DNA of 49,437 nt. It comes from Nitrospirota bacterium. GTDB taxonomy: Bacteria > Nitrospirota > Thermodesulfovibrionia > UBA6902 > DSMQ01. The notes under the pieces are model-generated. The model searched no databases. It was not told where the DNA came from and saw only the letters and a program-made list of their open reading frames with translations. Below, piece after piece: positions 41,856-49,437 of the stretch. Where the stretch lies: NCBI GenBank assembly GCA_016212185.1, contig JACRGX010000039.1, forward strand, positions 1 through 49,437, written 5' to 3'. The position numbers and the translations under genes are program-made. The number at the start of each line of letters is the position of its first letter. The stretch's first letter is position 1.

Positions 41856-44738
41856 CTAAAGCAATTTAAACTTCCGCATCAAATTCCTGATTTCTTCATA
41901 ATCATTGTCAGCGGCCTCCGTAAAACCTGTATAGTTCGGGTCAATGGACCTCAGTATCTGCATGTCTGAGGCCTTCCTGTCATCCAGTTCAAGCAGAGCC
42001 TGTTTTATCTGGAGTTTTTCTTTCTCAGACATATTACTGTTGACGCAAAAATTAAATTCAGGTATTTCAGAGGAATATTTCAGAAGGTTCAAACCCTTGT
42101 CCCTGAGCCTCAATGCCGTAGACTCCATAACTCCGCCGGCATCAAACTCCCCGCTTAAAACAGCCGCTGCAACGCCGTCATGATGCCCCAGATGGTCATA
42201 ATAGCTCAGGTCCTTGAGGTCAATGCCGGCTTCAAGGAGCATAGCCCTCGGGACGATATAGCTTGATGTTGAACGGCTGTCGCCAAAGGCGAAGGAAGCG
42301 CCCTTAATGTCATCAATGCTTTTGATTTTCCCGCCCGCCTTTGCAATTATTACAGCGTGATGATAATATCTCCCGCCCCTCAGCGCTTTTACCAGCGCCT
42401 CAATGCCGTATTTTTCCTTAGCCTCAATGTAGGTAGAGGGGGTCATATAACAGATATTTGTAACCCCCTCTCCAAAATCTCCAATCGTTCCGGCAAAATC
42501 AACGGCAAGCCTGAGATCCACCGTTTTATTTAATTTTTTTGCGAGATACTCGGCAAGCGGGGTAAAACGCCTGTACATCTCCGCAGGCGAGTCAAGCGGC
42601 ACAACCCCCATTTTGATTGTGTCTGCCTCAGCCTCGCTGCTAAGCTTAAACTTATGCAGTTCAGCCATAAGTATCTCAGCATCTTTAAGGAGGCTCCTTA
42701 GGTTTTTATTAATCTGAAACGACCTGCTTCTGTTCCCCTCCGGAAGAGTCATTATCCTTTCCATTGAGATAAATATGTTATTTGTGTTTAATTTCTGTTT
42801 GTTGATTGAGCCTGATATCTCATGCAATAACACTGAGATATTCTCCGCCGCATCATGCAGTTGTCTTTCTCCCTTAGACTGCTCCAGAGTGGCGTTTTTA
42901 ACATGTTTTGAAATTTCCCTGATTTTTTCTGTCTCCGACATTATCAGGTTTACTTCCTTTGACTGCTCAATTGTAGCTTCGGCAATCTGCGCGCTCATGC
43001 TTTTTATTTTCCCCATTGAATCCGTGACAACGCCGATTCCCTTTGTCTGCTCATAAGTTGCATTCTCAATCTGCGCCACCATTTCGGCAGAGTGTTTTGA
43101 ACTTTCAATAATCTGGGCAAATGATTCTTTTGCCTCTTTGGTAAGCAAGGCGCCTTCGTCCACAGTCATAGTTCCCTCTTCCATGTCTGAAACCGCCTCA
43201 CTGATTTCAGCCTGAACGGATTGTATAAGGGAAGATATTTCCTGAGTAGAATACGAGGTTCTCTCCGCAAGGTCCTTTATCTCATCGGCAACTACTGCAA
43301 AACCTTTCCCGTATTCTCCGGCCTGTGCCGCAAGTATTGCAGCATTAAGGGCCAGCAGGGTCGTCTGATCTGTTATCTCGTCAATTACATTCAGGATCTT
43401 CCCGATTTCATCCGAGCGGTTGCTGAGTTTTTCAATTGAGCCGGCCGTCTTCCGGACTGTGGATTTTATCCTTTCCATACCCTCTGCTGTTTTTTCAATA
43501 GCCGCCAGGCCCACAGAAGTGGCGTCAGACGTAACTTTTACTGAAAGCCTTGCTGATTCCTTTGTATTTGATTCTATTCCCTTAATCGTAGAGTTTATTT
43601 CCTCAACGGCAGAAAGCGTCTCCTCCACAGAGCGGGATAATTCACCGGCATTGCCGGCTATTTCATTTATATTCCTTGACATTTCCTCCATGGATGATGA
43701 CGCTGAATCAACCGCAATAGACAGGTCAATAGCGTTCTTGGCAATTTCCTCTGTTGTCGTTGCCATCTCGTTTGATGAGACAGCCGTCTGCTCGGTTGAA
43801 GCGATGAGTCCTGAGACGCTTTCAGCGATCTCACCTATAGACTTATTCAGCTCTTCTATGGATTCCGAGGTCCTGCTTATCGCCTCTGTTTCAATCAGCG
43901 AGCCTTCCACAACCTTCTTGGATTCCCTCTCAACATCTACAGTAACATTGACAACCCTCTTGGATACTGAAACTACCCTTTGAATGTTTTTTCCGATATC
44001 CAGGGCAGCCTTCGTCATGCTGAGACCAAGCCGGCCCATTTCATCATTGAAACGAATCGGCACCTTGATTGACAGATCACCCTGTGACAAAAGTTTTGCG
44101 CTGTTTTCAAATATCTTGACGGGGTTTATTATCGCCATTCTGAAAGCCATCCACAGCAATGCGCTTAAAAGCAGCGTGCCTATAAATAAATATATGACAA
44201 CAATTTTTATCCTGTAATCCACTCTGTCATAAGCATCTTTCGCAGACATTGAGACCTTTACGGTTCCGATAACACTGCCGGCTGTTTTATCACTGTGGCA
44301 CTCAGCGCATTTTGCGGAATTTACAAGAGGGTAATAGAAAACTATTTCTTTTCGCAACTTTCGGATAAACCTGGATTTGTTTGCCGCAACCGAATTAACT
44401 GCTGCGCGGTCCTCGCTCAGGATATTATTAAAAAGAATGTCCCTGCCTTCAGAGTTAAGCACTGTAACAGCATTAATTTCATTCAAAATGTTTTTTTGCT
44501 CGCCGGCGAAGGTCCGGACATCATTAAGATTGCCGCCTGCCAGCACATCGTTCATCTGTTTGGAAACTATAAACGCCGTGTTATTTGAATACGTCATTGC
44601 GGTATTGAGCACATCCGACCTGATAAATAAGATGCTGAAAAACCCTATGAACAACCCTCCGATAATCAGCGACAAGACTACAAAGCCGACTATTTTAAGT
44701 TCAAGTGATATATCTTTTATTTTCTGAATTAATTTCAT
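41856..44738 (-). CDS. Chemoreceptor with periplasmic c-heme site and C-terminal PhnD-like binding domain
   Basis: A 960-residue protein. TM1 about 15-38; periplasmic domain 40-172 ending in a PAS-like strand with heme-type CxxCH (Cys144, Cys147, His148), preceded by [10 protein letters not shown] and followed by [13 protein letters not shown], like the Geobacter c-heme sensor receptors; TM2 176-200; HAMP 200-255; signalling domain about 300-655 with tip [20 protein letters not shown]. After residue 700 a complete PhnD-type solute-binding fold starts ([58 protein letters not shown]). No hydrophobic segment precedes it, so it must lie in the cytoplasm. PhnD relatives bind phosphonates or other anions in the periplasm, so this location is unusual. 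It is central in the che operon. Confidence 0.9.
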   Translation of the reverse strand: MKLIQKIKDISLELKIVGFVVLSLIIGGLFIGFFSILFIRSDVLNTAMTYSNNTAFIVSKQMNDVLAGGNLNDVRTFAGEQKNILNEINAVTVLNSEGRDILFNNILSEDRAAVNSVAANKSRFIRKLRKEIVFYYPLVNSAKCAECHSDKTAGSVIGTVKVSMSAKDAYDRVDYRIKIVVIYLFIGTLLLSALLWMAFRMAIINPVKIFENSAKLLSQGDLSIKVPIRFNDEMGRLGLSMTKAALDIGKNIQRVVSVSKRVVNVTVDVERESKKVVEGSLIETEAISRTSESIEELNKSIGEIAESVSGLIASTEQTAVSSNEMATTTEEIAKNAIDLSIAVDSASSSMEEMSRNINEIAGNAGELSRSVEETLSAVEEINSTIKGIESNTKESARLSVKVTSDATSVGLAAIEKTAEGMERIKSTVRKTAGSIEKLSNRSDEIGKILNVIDEITDQTTLLALNAAILAAQAGEYGKGFAVVADEIKDLAERTSYSTQEISSLIQSVQAEISEAVSDMEEGTMTVDEGALLTKEAKESFAQIIESSKHSAEMVAQIENATYEQTKGIGVVTDSMGKIKSMSAQIAEATIEQSKEVNLIMSETEKIREISKHVKNATLEQSKGERQLHDAAENISVLLHEISGSINKQKLNTNNIFISMERIMTLPEGNRSRSFQINKNLRSLLKDAEILMAELHKFKLSSEAEADTIKMGVVPLDSPAEMYRRFTPLAEYLAKKLNKTVDLRLAVDFAGTIGDFGEGVTNICYMTPSTYIEAKEKYGIEALVKALRGGRYYHHAVIIAKAGGKIKSIDDIKGASFAFGDSRSTSSYIVPRAMLLEAGIDLKDLSYYDHLGHHDGVAAAVLSGEFDAGGVMESTALRLRDKGLNLLKYSSEIPEFNFCVNSNMSEKEKLQIKQALLELDDRKASDMQILRSIDPNYTGFTEAADNDYEEIRNLMRKFKLL

Positions 44739-44754
44739 ATCTTTCCTGAAAATC

Positions 44755-45396
44755 TTAACTCATTTTAGCTATTTCTTCTACATTTAAAACTGATATGAAC
44801 CTGTCTTTCATCCTTACAACTCCTTTTACAAAATTCTTTTCCTCGTCATTCAGCGTAGAAGGAGGCTGTAAAAGCGAAGATGAGGGAAACCTCAGCACAT
44901 CCAAAACCAGCCCGACAAGTATGCCGATAGGCTCTTTTGAAGTCCTGAGTATAATAATTTTGCGCCTGGCGCCGGCCTCCTCTTTAAGTCCTATCCTCTC
45001 CCTTATATCAACTACCGGGAGAATCTTCCCGCGGATTGATGTTACCCCCTTAAAATACCTCGCAGATCTCGGCACGGGCGTAATATCCTGAAACCTTAAT
45101 ATTTCGTATATTTCTTTGGTCATTACGGCATATTCCTCATTAGCGACATTAAATGCAAGAATTTCCATCTGCTCATCCACCGGCTCCTCCGCTGCCCCGG
45201 GACTGACTGGAAGTTCAGTAACTGCAGGAACTTCCTGCTGAACGGCTTCATGCAGTGTTTTCGCGCTTTCCTTAATGACCGGAGTCTCACTGCTTTCAGT
45301 TTTTTGAACATCTGCAGGCGCTTCTTCCTGAACATTCTCAGGCGGCTTCTGCCCGGCTGTTTCTTTTATTTTTTTTCTAATCTTCGCTACATCCAT
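44755..45396 (-). CDS. cheW: CheW-like coupling protein with acidic/proline-rich N-terminal extension
   Basis: A 213-residue protein. Residues 1-75 are low complexity and acidic (GQKPPENVQEEAPADVQK), possibly a flexible tether. The CheW domain covers 76-212: QMEILAFNVANEEYAVMT, VTSIRGKILPVVDIRERIG, GILVGLVLDVL, KGVVRMKDRFISVLN. Its start overlaps the end of the ATPase gene by 20 bases and its stop lies 16 bases from the large receptor. The N-terminal tail, absent from the second CheW, may bind the ATPase or HEAT protein, which is speculative. Confidence 0.92.
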   Translation of the reverse strand: MDVAKIRKKIKETAGQKPPENVQEEAPADVQKTESSETPVIKESAKTLHEAVQQEVPAVTELPVSPGAAEEPVDEQMEILAFNVANEEYAVMTKEIYEILRFQDITPVPRSARYFKGVTSIRGKILPVVDIRERIGLKEEAGARRKIIILRTSKEPIGILVGLVLDVLRFPSSSLLQPPSTLNDEEKNFVKGVVRMKDRFISVLNVEEIAKMS

Positions 45397-46204
45397 TATT
45401 TACCCCGTTTAAACCTAATTCATGAACCACATCATACACCACATCTTTGGGTATCATCTGCAATTCCATGCCAAACCCCTCAAGCAGGGAATTTGAAGCA
45501 ATATTGTTAATATTCCTCGGAATCCCGCATGAAAATTTACATATAGCGGTTATGGCCTCTTCGCTGAAAAGAGGCTCTGTCTTGCCTGCAACCTTAAGCC
45601 TGTAAATTATATATTCCTTTACCTCCTCATCACTAAGCGGGTTAATATGATACCTTAAACCGATCCTCTGCCTCAAAGGGAGGTATGCCTTCCTGTCAAG
45701 CCTCACCCTTAAATCAGGCTGTCCGATAAGGACCAGGCTTAACAGATTCCCCTCATCAAGCTGGAAATTGGTCAGCAGCCGTATCTCTTCAAAGGTGGTC
45801 CTGTCGGGAATAAGCTGCGCCTCGTCTATAATTATAACAGGCGTGACGCCTTTTGCATGGTCCTCATAAACTTTTTCATAAATTGCCTCAAGCAGGTCGT
45901 CTTTATAATGGTTGCTGTCTATTCCAAAACTTTTGGCGATAATCCGCAAAAACTGGGAAGGCGTAAGGCGGGGATTTAAAATTGATATGACCCTGTATTT
46001 CTCATCAAGGGAATCCATCAATGCGCGGGACAGCGTAGTCTTGCCGCAGCCGACTTCTCCTGTCAGAAGTATTATCTCCTTTTCTTCAACACCGTGCTGA
46101 AGCCTTGCAAGAGCCTCTTCATGCATCTTGCTGTAAAAAAGGAATCTGGGATCCGGAGTCTTGCTGAAAGGCCTGTGTTTTAATCCGAAATAGAATTCAT
46201 ACAT
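45377..46204 (-). CDS. ExeA/GspA-like AAA ATPase in chemosensory operon
   Basis: A 275-residue AAA+ ATPase. Start MYEFYFGLKHRPFSKTPDPR is the ExeA/GspA signature. Walker A GEVGCGKTT (49-57), Walker B VIIIDEAQ, sensor and arginine regions LVLIGQPDLRVRL and LRQRIGLRYHINPLS. The protein stops after the ATPase domain, so the membrane and peptidoglycan-binding parts of full ExeA (about 550 residues) are absent. ExeA-type ATPases normally help insert the type II secretin; short forms occur in pilus and gliding loci. Here it lies between cheA (three-base gap) and cheW (20-base overlap) with no secretion genes near. It could be a MinD/ParC-like positioning factor or an output, by inference. Confidence 0.88.
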   Translation of the reverse strand: MYEFYFGLKHRPFSKTPDPRFLFYSKMHEEALARLQHGVEEKEIILLTGEVGCGKTTLSRALMDSLDEKYRVISILNPRLTPSQFLRIIAKSFGIDSNHYKDDLLEAIYEKVYEDHAKGVTPVIIIDEAQLIPDRTTFEEIRLLTNFQLDEGNLLSLVLIGQPDLRVRLDRKAYLPLRQRIGLRYHINPLSDEEVKEYIIYRLKVAGKTEPLFSEEAITAICKFSCGIPRNINNIASNSLLEGFGMELQMIPKDVVYDVVHELGLNGVNNGCSED

Positions 46205-46207
46205 AAC

Positions 46208-48178
46208 TTATTCCCTCTTCTCTGACAGCCTCTTAACGGAAAAGGCTTCTTCCATCAAGGCCTCAACATCAAGCACAAGGATAACCTGATGTTTGCCTAT
46301 TTCAGCCGCGCCTGCCAGCCCGGAAATGTTTTTAAAGTATCCGCCGAGAGATTTCACCACAATTTCCGCCTGCCCCAGCACATTATCAATCAGCAGCCCG
46401 AGTCTCCTGTCGCCTATACCGACAATCACCCCGAAATATTCTTCCTTCGGCTCTTCCTTAAGCATGAATATCCTGTCAATCCTGAGCAGCGGAAGCATTT
46501 TGCCCCTTGTTTCTATGACCTCCCTGCCCTCAATCGTCTGGATTTTATTGGTGTCAACGATAAAAGTTTCAGAAACAGAGGTCAGCGGAATCGCAAATTT
46601 CTCATTTGCCACTTCAATTAAAATCGCCTTGATTATGGCAAGCGTTATAGGCAAAGTAATGGTGAAAGTCGTGCCTGAACCGGCCACGGTTTCAATATCA
46701 ATAAAACCGCCCAGAGACGCAATTTTTTCCTTTACTATATTCATGCCTATTCCGCGTCCTGAAACCTCGCTGACGCTTTCTTTTGTGCTCAATCCCGGAA
46801 GGAAAATAAGGTTTGTAATCTCATTGGAGTCAAACTGCTGGGTTTCAGTCACCAATTTCTTCTCACGGGCTTTCTTGAGAATTTTATCCAGATTAAGTCC
46901 GGTGCCGTCGTCGCGGATTGTGATTATTACGTTATTGCCTTTCGGAAAGGACTTGAGGGTCACCGTGCCGCGCTCTTTCTTACCGGAGGCAATTCTTTCA
47001 TCTTTTGACTCTATTCCGTGGTCTATGGAATTCCTGATAATATGAATCAGCGGGTCTATGATTTCCTCGGCAATGACCTTGTCAATTTCCGTATCTTCGC
47101 CGAAAATTTCAAGGTCTATCTCTTTAGCCGCTTCCCTCATATACCTTTTTACAACCTGTGAAAGCCGTGCAAATATCTGGCTGAACGGGACCATCCTCAG
47201 CTCCAGGATATTATCCTGCAGTTCTGCAAGCCTTCTTTCAAAGGTCTGCGATATCCTGAGAATATCAAGGGTAAGAGGCGTGTACCCGTAAGTTGCTGCA
47301 ATCTCATGCCCGATTCTCAGAACAGCGCCTTTTGCAAGCACAAGCTCGCTGACGGTATCAAGAATTTTGTCTAATTTCTCTATGTCTACCCTTACAGTAT
47401 TAGTTGCGCTCTTTAAAACCACATCCTTTGGTTTTGCCGAAGCAGGCGCAGCAGGCAGGACTGCATGGGGCGGCACAATCATTTCCAGCTCCGAAGCCTG
47501 TGCCTTTTCTTTTAAAGAATCTATGTCTGCAGAACTGCCCATGAGGATTGTGAAACCAATTGAGCCATCAGGCACGCCGTGAGAACTTGGAAGGGTGGCA
47601 ATTATTTCACCTGCACTTCTAAGCTGTAAATTCAGCGCCTCTATTCCCTTATCAAACGTGGTCAGGTCAAAAACCGCTTTGACGAGATATAATGCCTTGC
47701 CGTCTTTAACATTGGTTTTCAGCCTGTGCTCTTCATACTCTGACAGCACCCTCAAGATAGACTGGCTTATGCCAAGTTCCTCAAGGTTGACGTCTTTGGA
47801 CTTGGATTTAAAAGTTTCCCTGAAGGCTTCTATGTCATTGACCTGATGGCTTACATCATCAACATCCTGGTCCTGCGATACCTGCGCTACAAGCGCTTTC
47901 AGCGCATCAATATTGCCGAAAATAAAAATTACCGCATTATCGGTAAACTCAATCTTGCCGAGCCTCAAATCATCAAGCAGTGATTCAAGGGTATGGCAGA
48001 GGTCGCTGATGCCTTTCACGCCGAAAAGTCCGGACAGCCCTTTCATGGTATGAATAGCGCGGAAAAGGGCGTTTAATGCATCGGGATCAAAAGTGCTTTG
48101 AAGTTCCAGCAGGGCATTAGCGGCGTTTGCTAAAATATCTTCTGCCTCTGCGATGAAATCATGTTTTGAGGTCTTCAT
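46208..48178 (-). CDS. cheA: Chemotaxis histidine kinase CheA
   Basis: A 656-residue kinase. P1 (1-105) carries phospho-acceptor His43 in LFRAIHTMKGLSG. A short P2-like region covers about 150-240 and a Pro/Ala linker follows. P3 dimerisation (about 262-325) begins VRVDIEKLDKILDTVSEL. P4 ATPase has IIRNSIDHGIES, RDDGTGLN, LPGLSTKESVSEVSGRGIGM. The P5 CheW-like domain (510-645) ends KHQVILVLDVEALM. All kinase boxes are intact. There is no fused receiver, so output goes through the separate CheY proteins. ATGA overlap with the first cheY shows tight coupling. Confidence 0.95.
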   Translation of the reverse strand: MKTSKHDFIAEAEDILANAANALLELQSTFDPDALNALFRAIHTMKGLSGLFGVKGISDLCHTLESLLDDLRLGKIEFTDNAVIFIFGNIDALKALVAQVSQDQDVDDVSHQVNDIEAFRETFKSKSKDVNLEELGISQSILRVLSEYEEHRLKTNVKDGKALYLVKAVFDLTTFDKGIEALNLQLRSAGEIIATLPSSHGVPDGSIGFTILMGSSADIDSLKEKAQASELEMIVPPHAVLPAAPASAKPKDVVLKSATNTVRVDIEKLDKILDTVSELVLAKGAVLRIGHEIAATYGYTPLTLDILRISQTFERRLAELQDNILELRMVPFSQIFARLSQVVKRYMREAAKEIDLEIFGEDTEIDKVIAEEIIDPLIHIIRNSIDHGIESKDERIASGKKERGTVTLKSFPKGNNVIITIRDDGTGLNLDKILKKAREKKLVTETQQFDSNEITNLIFLPGLSTKESVSEVSGRGIGMNIVKEKIASLGGFIDIETVAGSGTTFTITLPITLAIIKAILIEVANEKFAIPLTSVSETFIVDTNKIQTIEGREVIETRGKMLPLLRIDRIFMLKEEPKEEYFGVIVGIGDRRLGLLIDNVLGQAEIVVKSLGGYFKNISGLAGAAEIGKHQVILVLDVEALMEEAFSVKRLSEKRE

Positions 48179-48543
48179 AAATTCAGTGCTTTTTTAACAG
48201 TGCGCTGAAGATCCTCAGATTTAAACGGTTTGGTTAAATACGCGACAGCGCCCAAAGACAGGCCTTTCTTCTTATCTTCCTCACTGCCCTCTGTGGAGAT
48301 AATAATTACCGGGATTTTTTTATACTGGTCGTTGCCTTTCACAAAACTGATCAGCTCAAGACCGTTTATGTCCGGCATGTTGATGTCAACGGTGATTACG
48401 TCAAAAGACTGCAGCGGCAAAAACTTTAAAGCCTCAAAGCCCGTAGAGGCTTCAGATACCCTGACGTCGCCGATATCTTCAATTAAGGATTTTATAAACG
48501 CCCTCGTAGCATCCGAATCATCCACAACAAGAGCTGATTTCAC
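48175..48543 (-). CDS. cheY: CheY-type response regulator (first gene of chemosensory operon)
   Basis: A 122-residue receiver: Asp8-Asp9, phospho-acceptor Asp53 in DVITVDINMPDING, Thr/Ser switch region IISTEGSEED, and Lys in YLTKPFKSED. It starts with GTG at 48543 behind GGGGG, directly downstream of the operon promoter. Its end overlaps cheA (ATGA). Two CheY proteins, at the first and last positions of the operon, may divide output and phosphate-sink roles. Confidence 0.92.
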   Translation of the reverse strand: MKSALVVDDSDATRAFIKSLIEDIGDVRVSEASTGFEALKFLPLQSFDVITVDINMPDINGLELISFVKGNDQYKKIPVIIISTEGSEEDKKKGLSLGAVAYLTKPFKSEDLQRTVKKALNL

Positions 48544-48573
48544 AAAATCCCCCTCTTTTGTTTCACAAATTAA

Positions 48574-48603
48574 AGTATATCAAAAGTAATTCATATGCGT
48601 CAA
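48574..48603 (-). promoter_or_regulatory. Sigma-70-like promoter of the chemosensory operon
   Basis: TTGACG (48598-48603) and TATACT (48574-48579) on the minus strand, 18-base spacer, 30 bases before the GTG of cheY. Each box matches 5 of 6 consensus bases. The genes from 48543 to 35274 follow with small gaps or overlaps, so one transcript is likely. Confidence 0.65.
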
Positions 48604-48653
48604 TGAGTTAATATGTCCAAAATCCGGAGATAATTCGTTAGAAATAACACTCT

Positions 48654-49226
48654 TCATATTTCAACCAATTTTTTCCCTGCATCATACGCATCCTCAAGCG
48701 CGGTTTTATGCCTGAGGATGTCGCCCTTTTTGTCAATGCCGAGATAGCTTAATACCTTATGTTCGGGAAAACTGACGGTCCTGAAGAAGGCCCTTGCGCA
48801 GGACTCCGAACACCGCACGCCTGTATTGGCCATCATGCCTCCGACAAGCAATAAAAGACCCTTCCTTCCGTCCATGCTTTCAGCGAGAGGTCTCCTGAGG
48901 AGATATTTTTCACACCAAAAACACTGGCACCTGTCTATCATGGCTTTTGTCTGGGCGCTTAGGGCAAAGAAATAAATTGGGGACGCAAGAATAATTCTGT
49001 CTGACGTCCTTATTGCATCATATATCCGGTCCATATCGTCGCGGTTAATGCATACGCCTGTTTCATTACAGCCGCCGCAATTCTGGCAGGGACGGATATT
49101 CATGGAATTCAGTTCAAAGACCTGAACCCTGAAACCTCCACCTTCAATGCCCCTTACGGCCTCCCTCAGAAGCAGTCCGGTATTGCCGTCTTTTCTCGGA
49201 CTGCCCATAAACGCGCATATCTTCAT
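48654..49226 (-). CDS. Iron-sulfur flavoprotein (NADPH-dependent FMN reductase-like)
   Basis: A 190-residue flavodoxin-fold protein: MGSPRKDGNTGLLLREA (FMN phosphate site, 7-23), ASPIYFFALSAQTKAMIDR (second FMN loop). Cys47, Cys50, Cys53 and Cys59 (CQNCGGCNETGVC) form the compact 4Fe-4S motif of iron-sulfur flavoproteins common in anaerobes. Additional cysteines (CQCFWC) lie near 100-105. These proteins handle electron transfer and oxygen or peroxide defence in anaerobes. It is not coupled to the che operon. Its natural electron partner is unknown. Confidence 0.87.
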   Translation of the reverse strand: MKICAFMGSPRKDGNTGLLLREAVRGIEGGGFRVQVFELNSMNIRPCQNCGGCNETGVCINRDDMDRIYDAIRTSDRIILASPIYFFALSAQTKAMIDRCQCFWCEKYLLRRPLAESMDGRKGLLLLVGGMMANTGVRCSESCARAFFRTVSFPEHKVLSYLGIDKKGDILRHKTALEDAYDAGKKLVEI

Positions 49227-49317
49227 AGATATGATTTCAACCTAAAATCAATCTTTTGTCAAGAGAAAGTTTGTTCTGAAAATTGAATTTTTGAAATAAT
49301 GCTGTTATTCTTTTGCA

Positions 49318-49437
49318 GTGAGCTCAATCATTAAAATAAAACCCGATTTGGAAACAGCCTGTCCCTGGGTTGGATTCTTTTATAAGCCAATATTTCATCT
49401 TCTGTTAATTGTCATAGTTGGTTTGATTGCCTACTCC
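49318..49437 (+). CDS. Start of an unidentified membrane protein, cut by window edge
   Basis: From a GTG at 49318 the plus strand stays open for 40 codons to the edge: SSIIKIKPDLETACPWVGFF, then a strongly hydrophobic stretch from about residue 25 (IFHLLLIVIVGLIAY). An in-frame stop lies 19 bases before the GTG, so this is the first possible start. No Shine-Dalgarno sequence is evident. The composition looks like an N-terminal membrane helix, but too little is present to name a family. Confidence 0.45.
   Translation, partial: MSSIIKIKPDLETACPWVGFFYKPIFHLLLIVIVGLIAYS

Noticed and set aside
46293-47045. Plus-strand 250-codon open frame opposite cheA
   Set aside because: Complement of the CheA kinase domain; Ser/Pro-rich with no motif.

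Overview
The window reads as a chromosomal segment of an uncultured, anaerobe-like Gram-negative bacterium. Kdo synthesis genes (kdsA, kdsC, kdsD) imply an outer membrane. The mix of an archaeal-type phosphoglycerate mutase, citramalate synthase, a giant CoA-dehydratase activase, a sulfur-carrier/homoserine cluster, a c-heme chemoreceptor and intergenic palindromic filler repeats fits Nitrospirota (Thermodesulfovibrio-like) or a neighbouring phylum. That placement is inference; no phylogenetic marker was compared. Almost every gene is on the minus strand; coaE, rlmN and a partial gene at the right edge are the plus-strand exceptions.

Layout by position. 1-1.2 kb: a truncated LamG-type lipoprotein, a 30-residue bS22/mS38-like ribosomal protein that is easily missed, and a GC-rich palindromic repeat. 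1.2-8.6 kb: a 1414-residue double activase, a remnant of a thiamine-binding-type gene, YtxH and DUF948 small membrane proteins, and an EF-G paralogue. 8.8-12.2 kb: RseC-like protein, citramalate synthase and aspartate kinase. 12.5-18.6 kb: a two-component operon (membrane/GAF kinase, REC-PAS kinase, CheY-like regulator, REC-HD-GYP) that probably ends in c-di-GMP turnover. 18.7-25.8 kb: homoserine dehydrogenase, TusA, an E1-like MoeB/ThiF, two threonine synthases, a MoaD-like sulfur carrier, a NIL-domain protein and ApgM, which together look like a homoserine-to-threonine/homocysteine module using protein-bound sulfur. 26-33.5 kb: coaE, a secreted protein, queC, plsY, pgsA, kdsC, kdsD, kdsA, a GcvH-like protein without the lipoyl lysine, and a TlpA-type thioredoxin. 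33.5-35.2 kb: tRNA-Leu(CAA), a Cys-rich DUF6485 protein and rlmN.

35.3-48.6 kb is a compact chemosensory operon transcribed right to left from a good sigma-70-like promoter: cheY, cheA, an ExeA-like AAA ATPase, cheW, a chemoreceptor, a second receptor, cheW, a HEAT-repeat protein, cheR, cheB, cheY. There are no flagellar or pilus genes beside it. The main receptor is the most unusual gene in the window. It has a periplasmic CxxCH heme-type sensor, a HAMP and signalling domain, and a PhnD-like solute-binding domain fused after the cytoplasmic signalling region with no membrane segment between them.

A second theme is repeat invasion. Three copies of a roughly 150-bp nested inverted-repeat element, several REP-like palindromes and other filler repeats occupy most intergenic gaps. 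Related filler lies in frame inside queC and a histidine kinase, at the start of kdsC and at the end of the sulfur-carrier gene, where it changes the predicted proteins.
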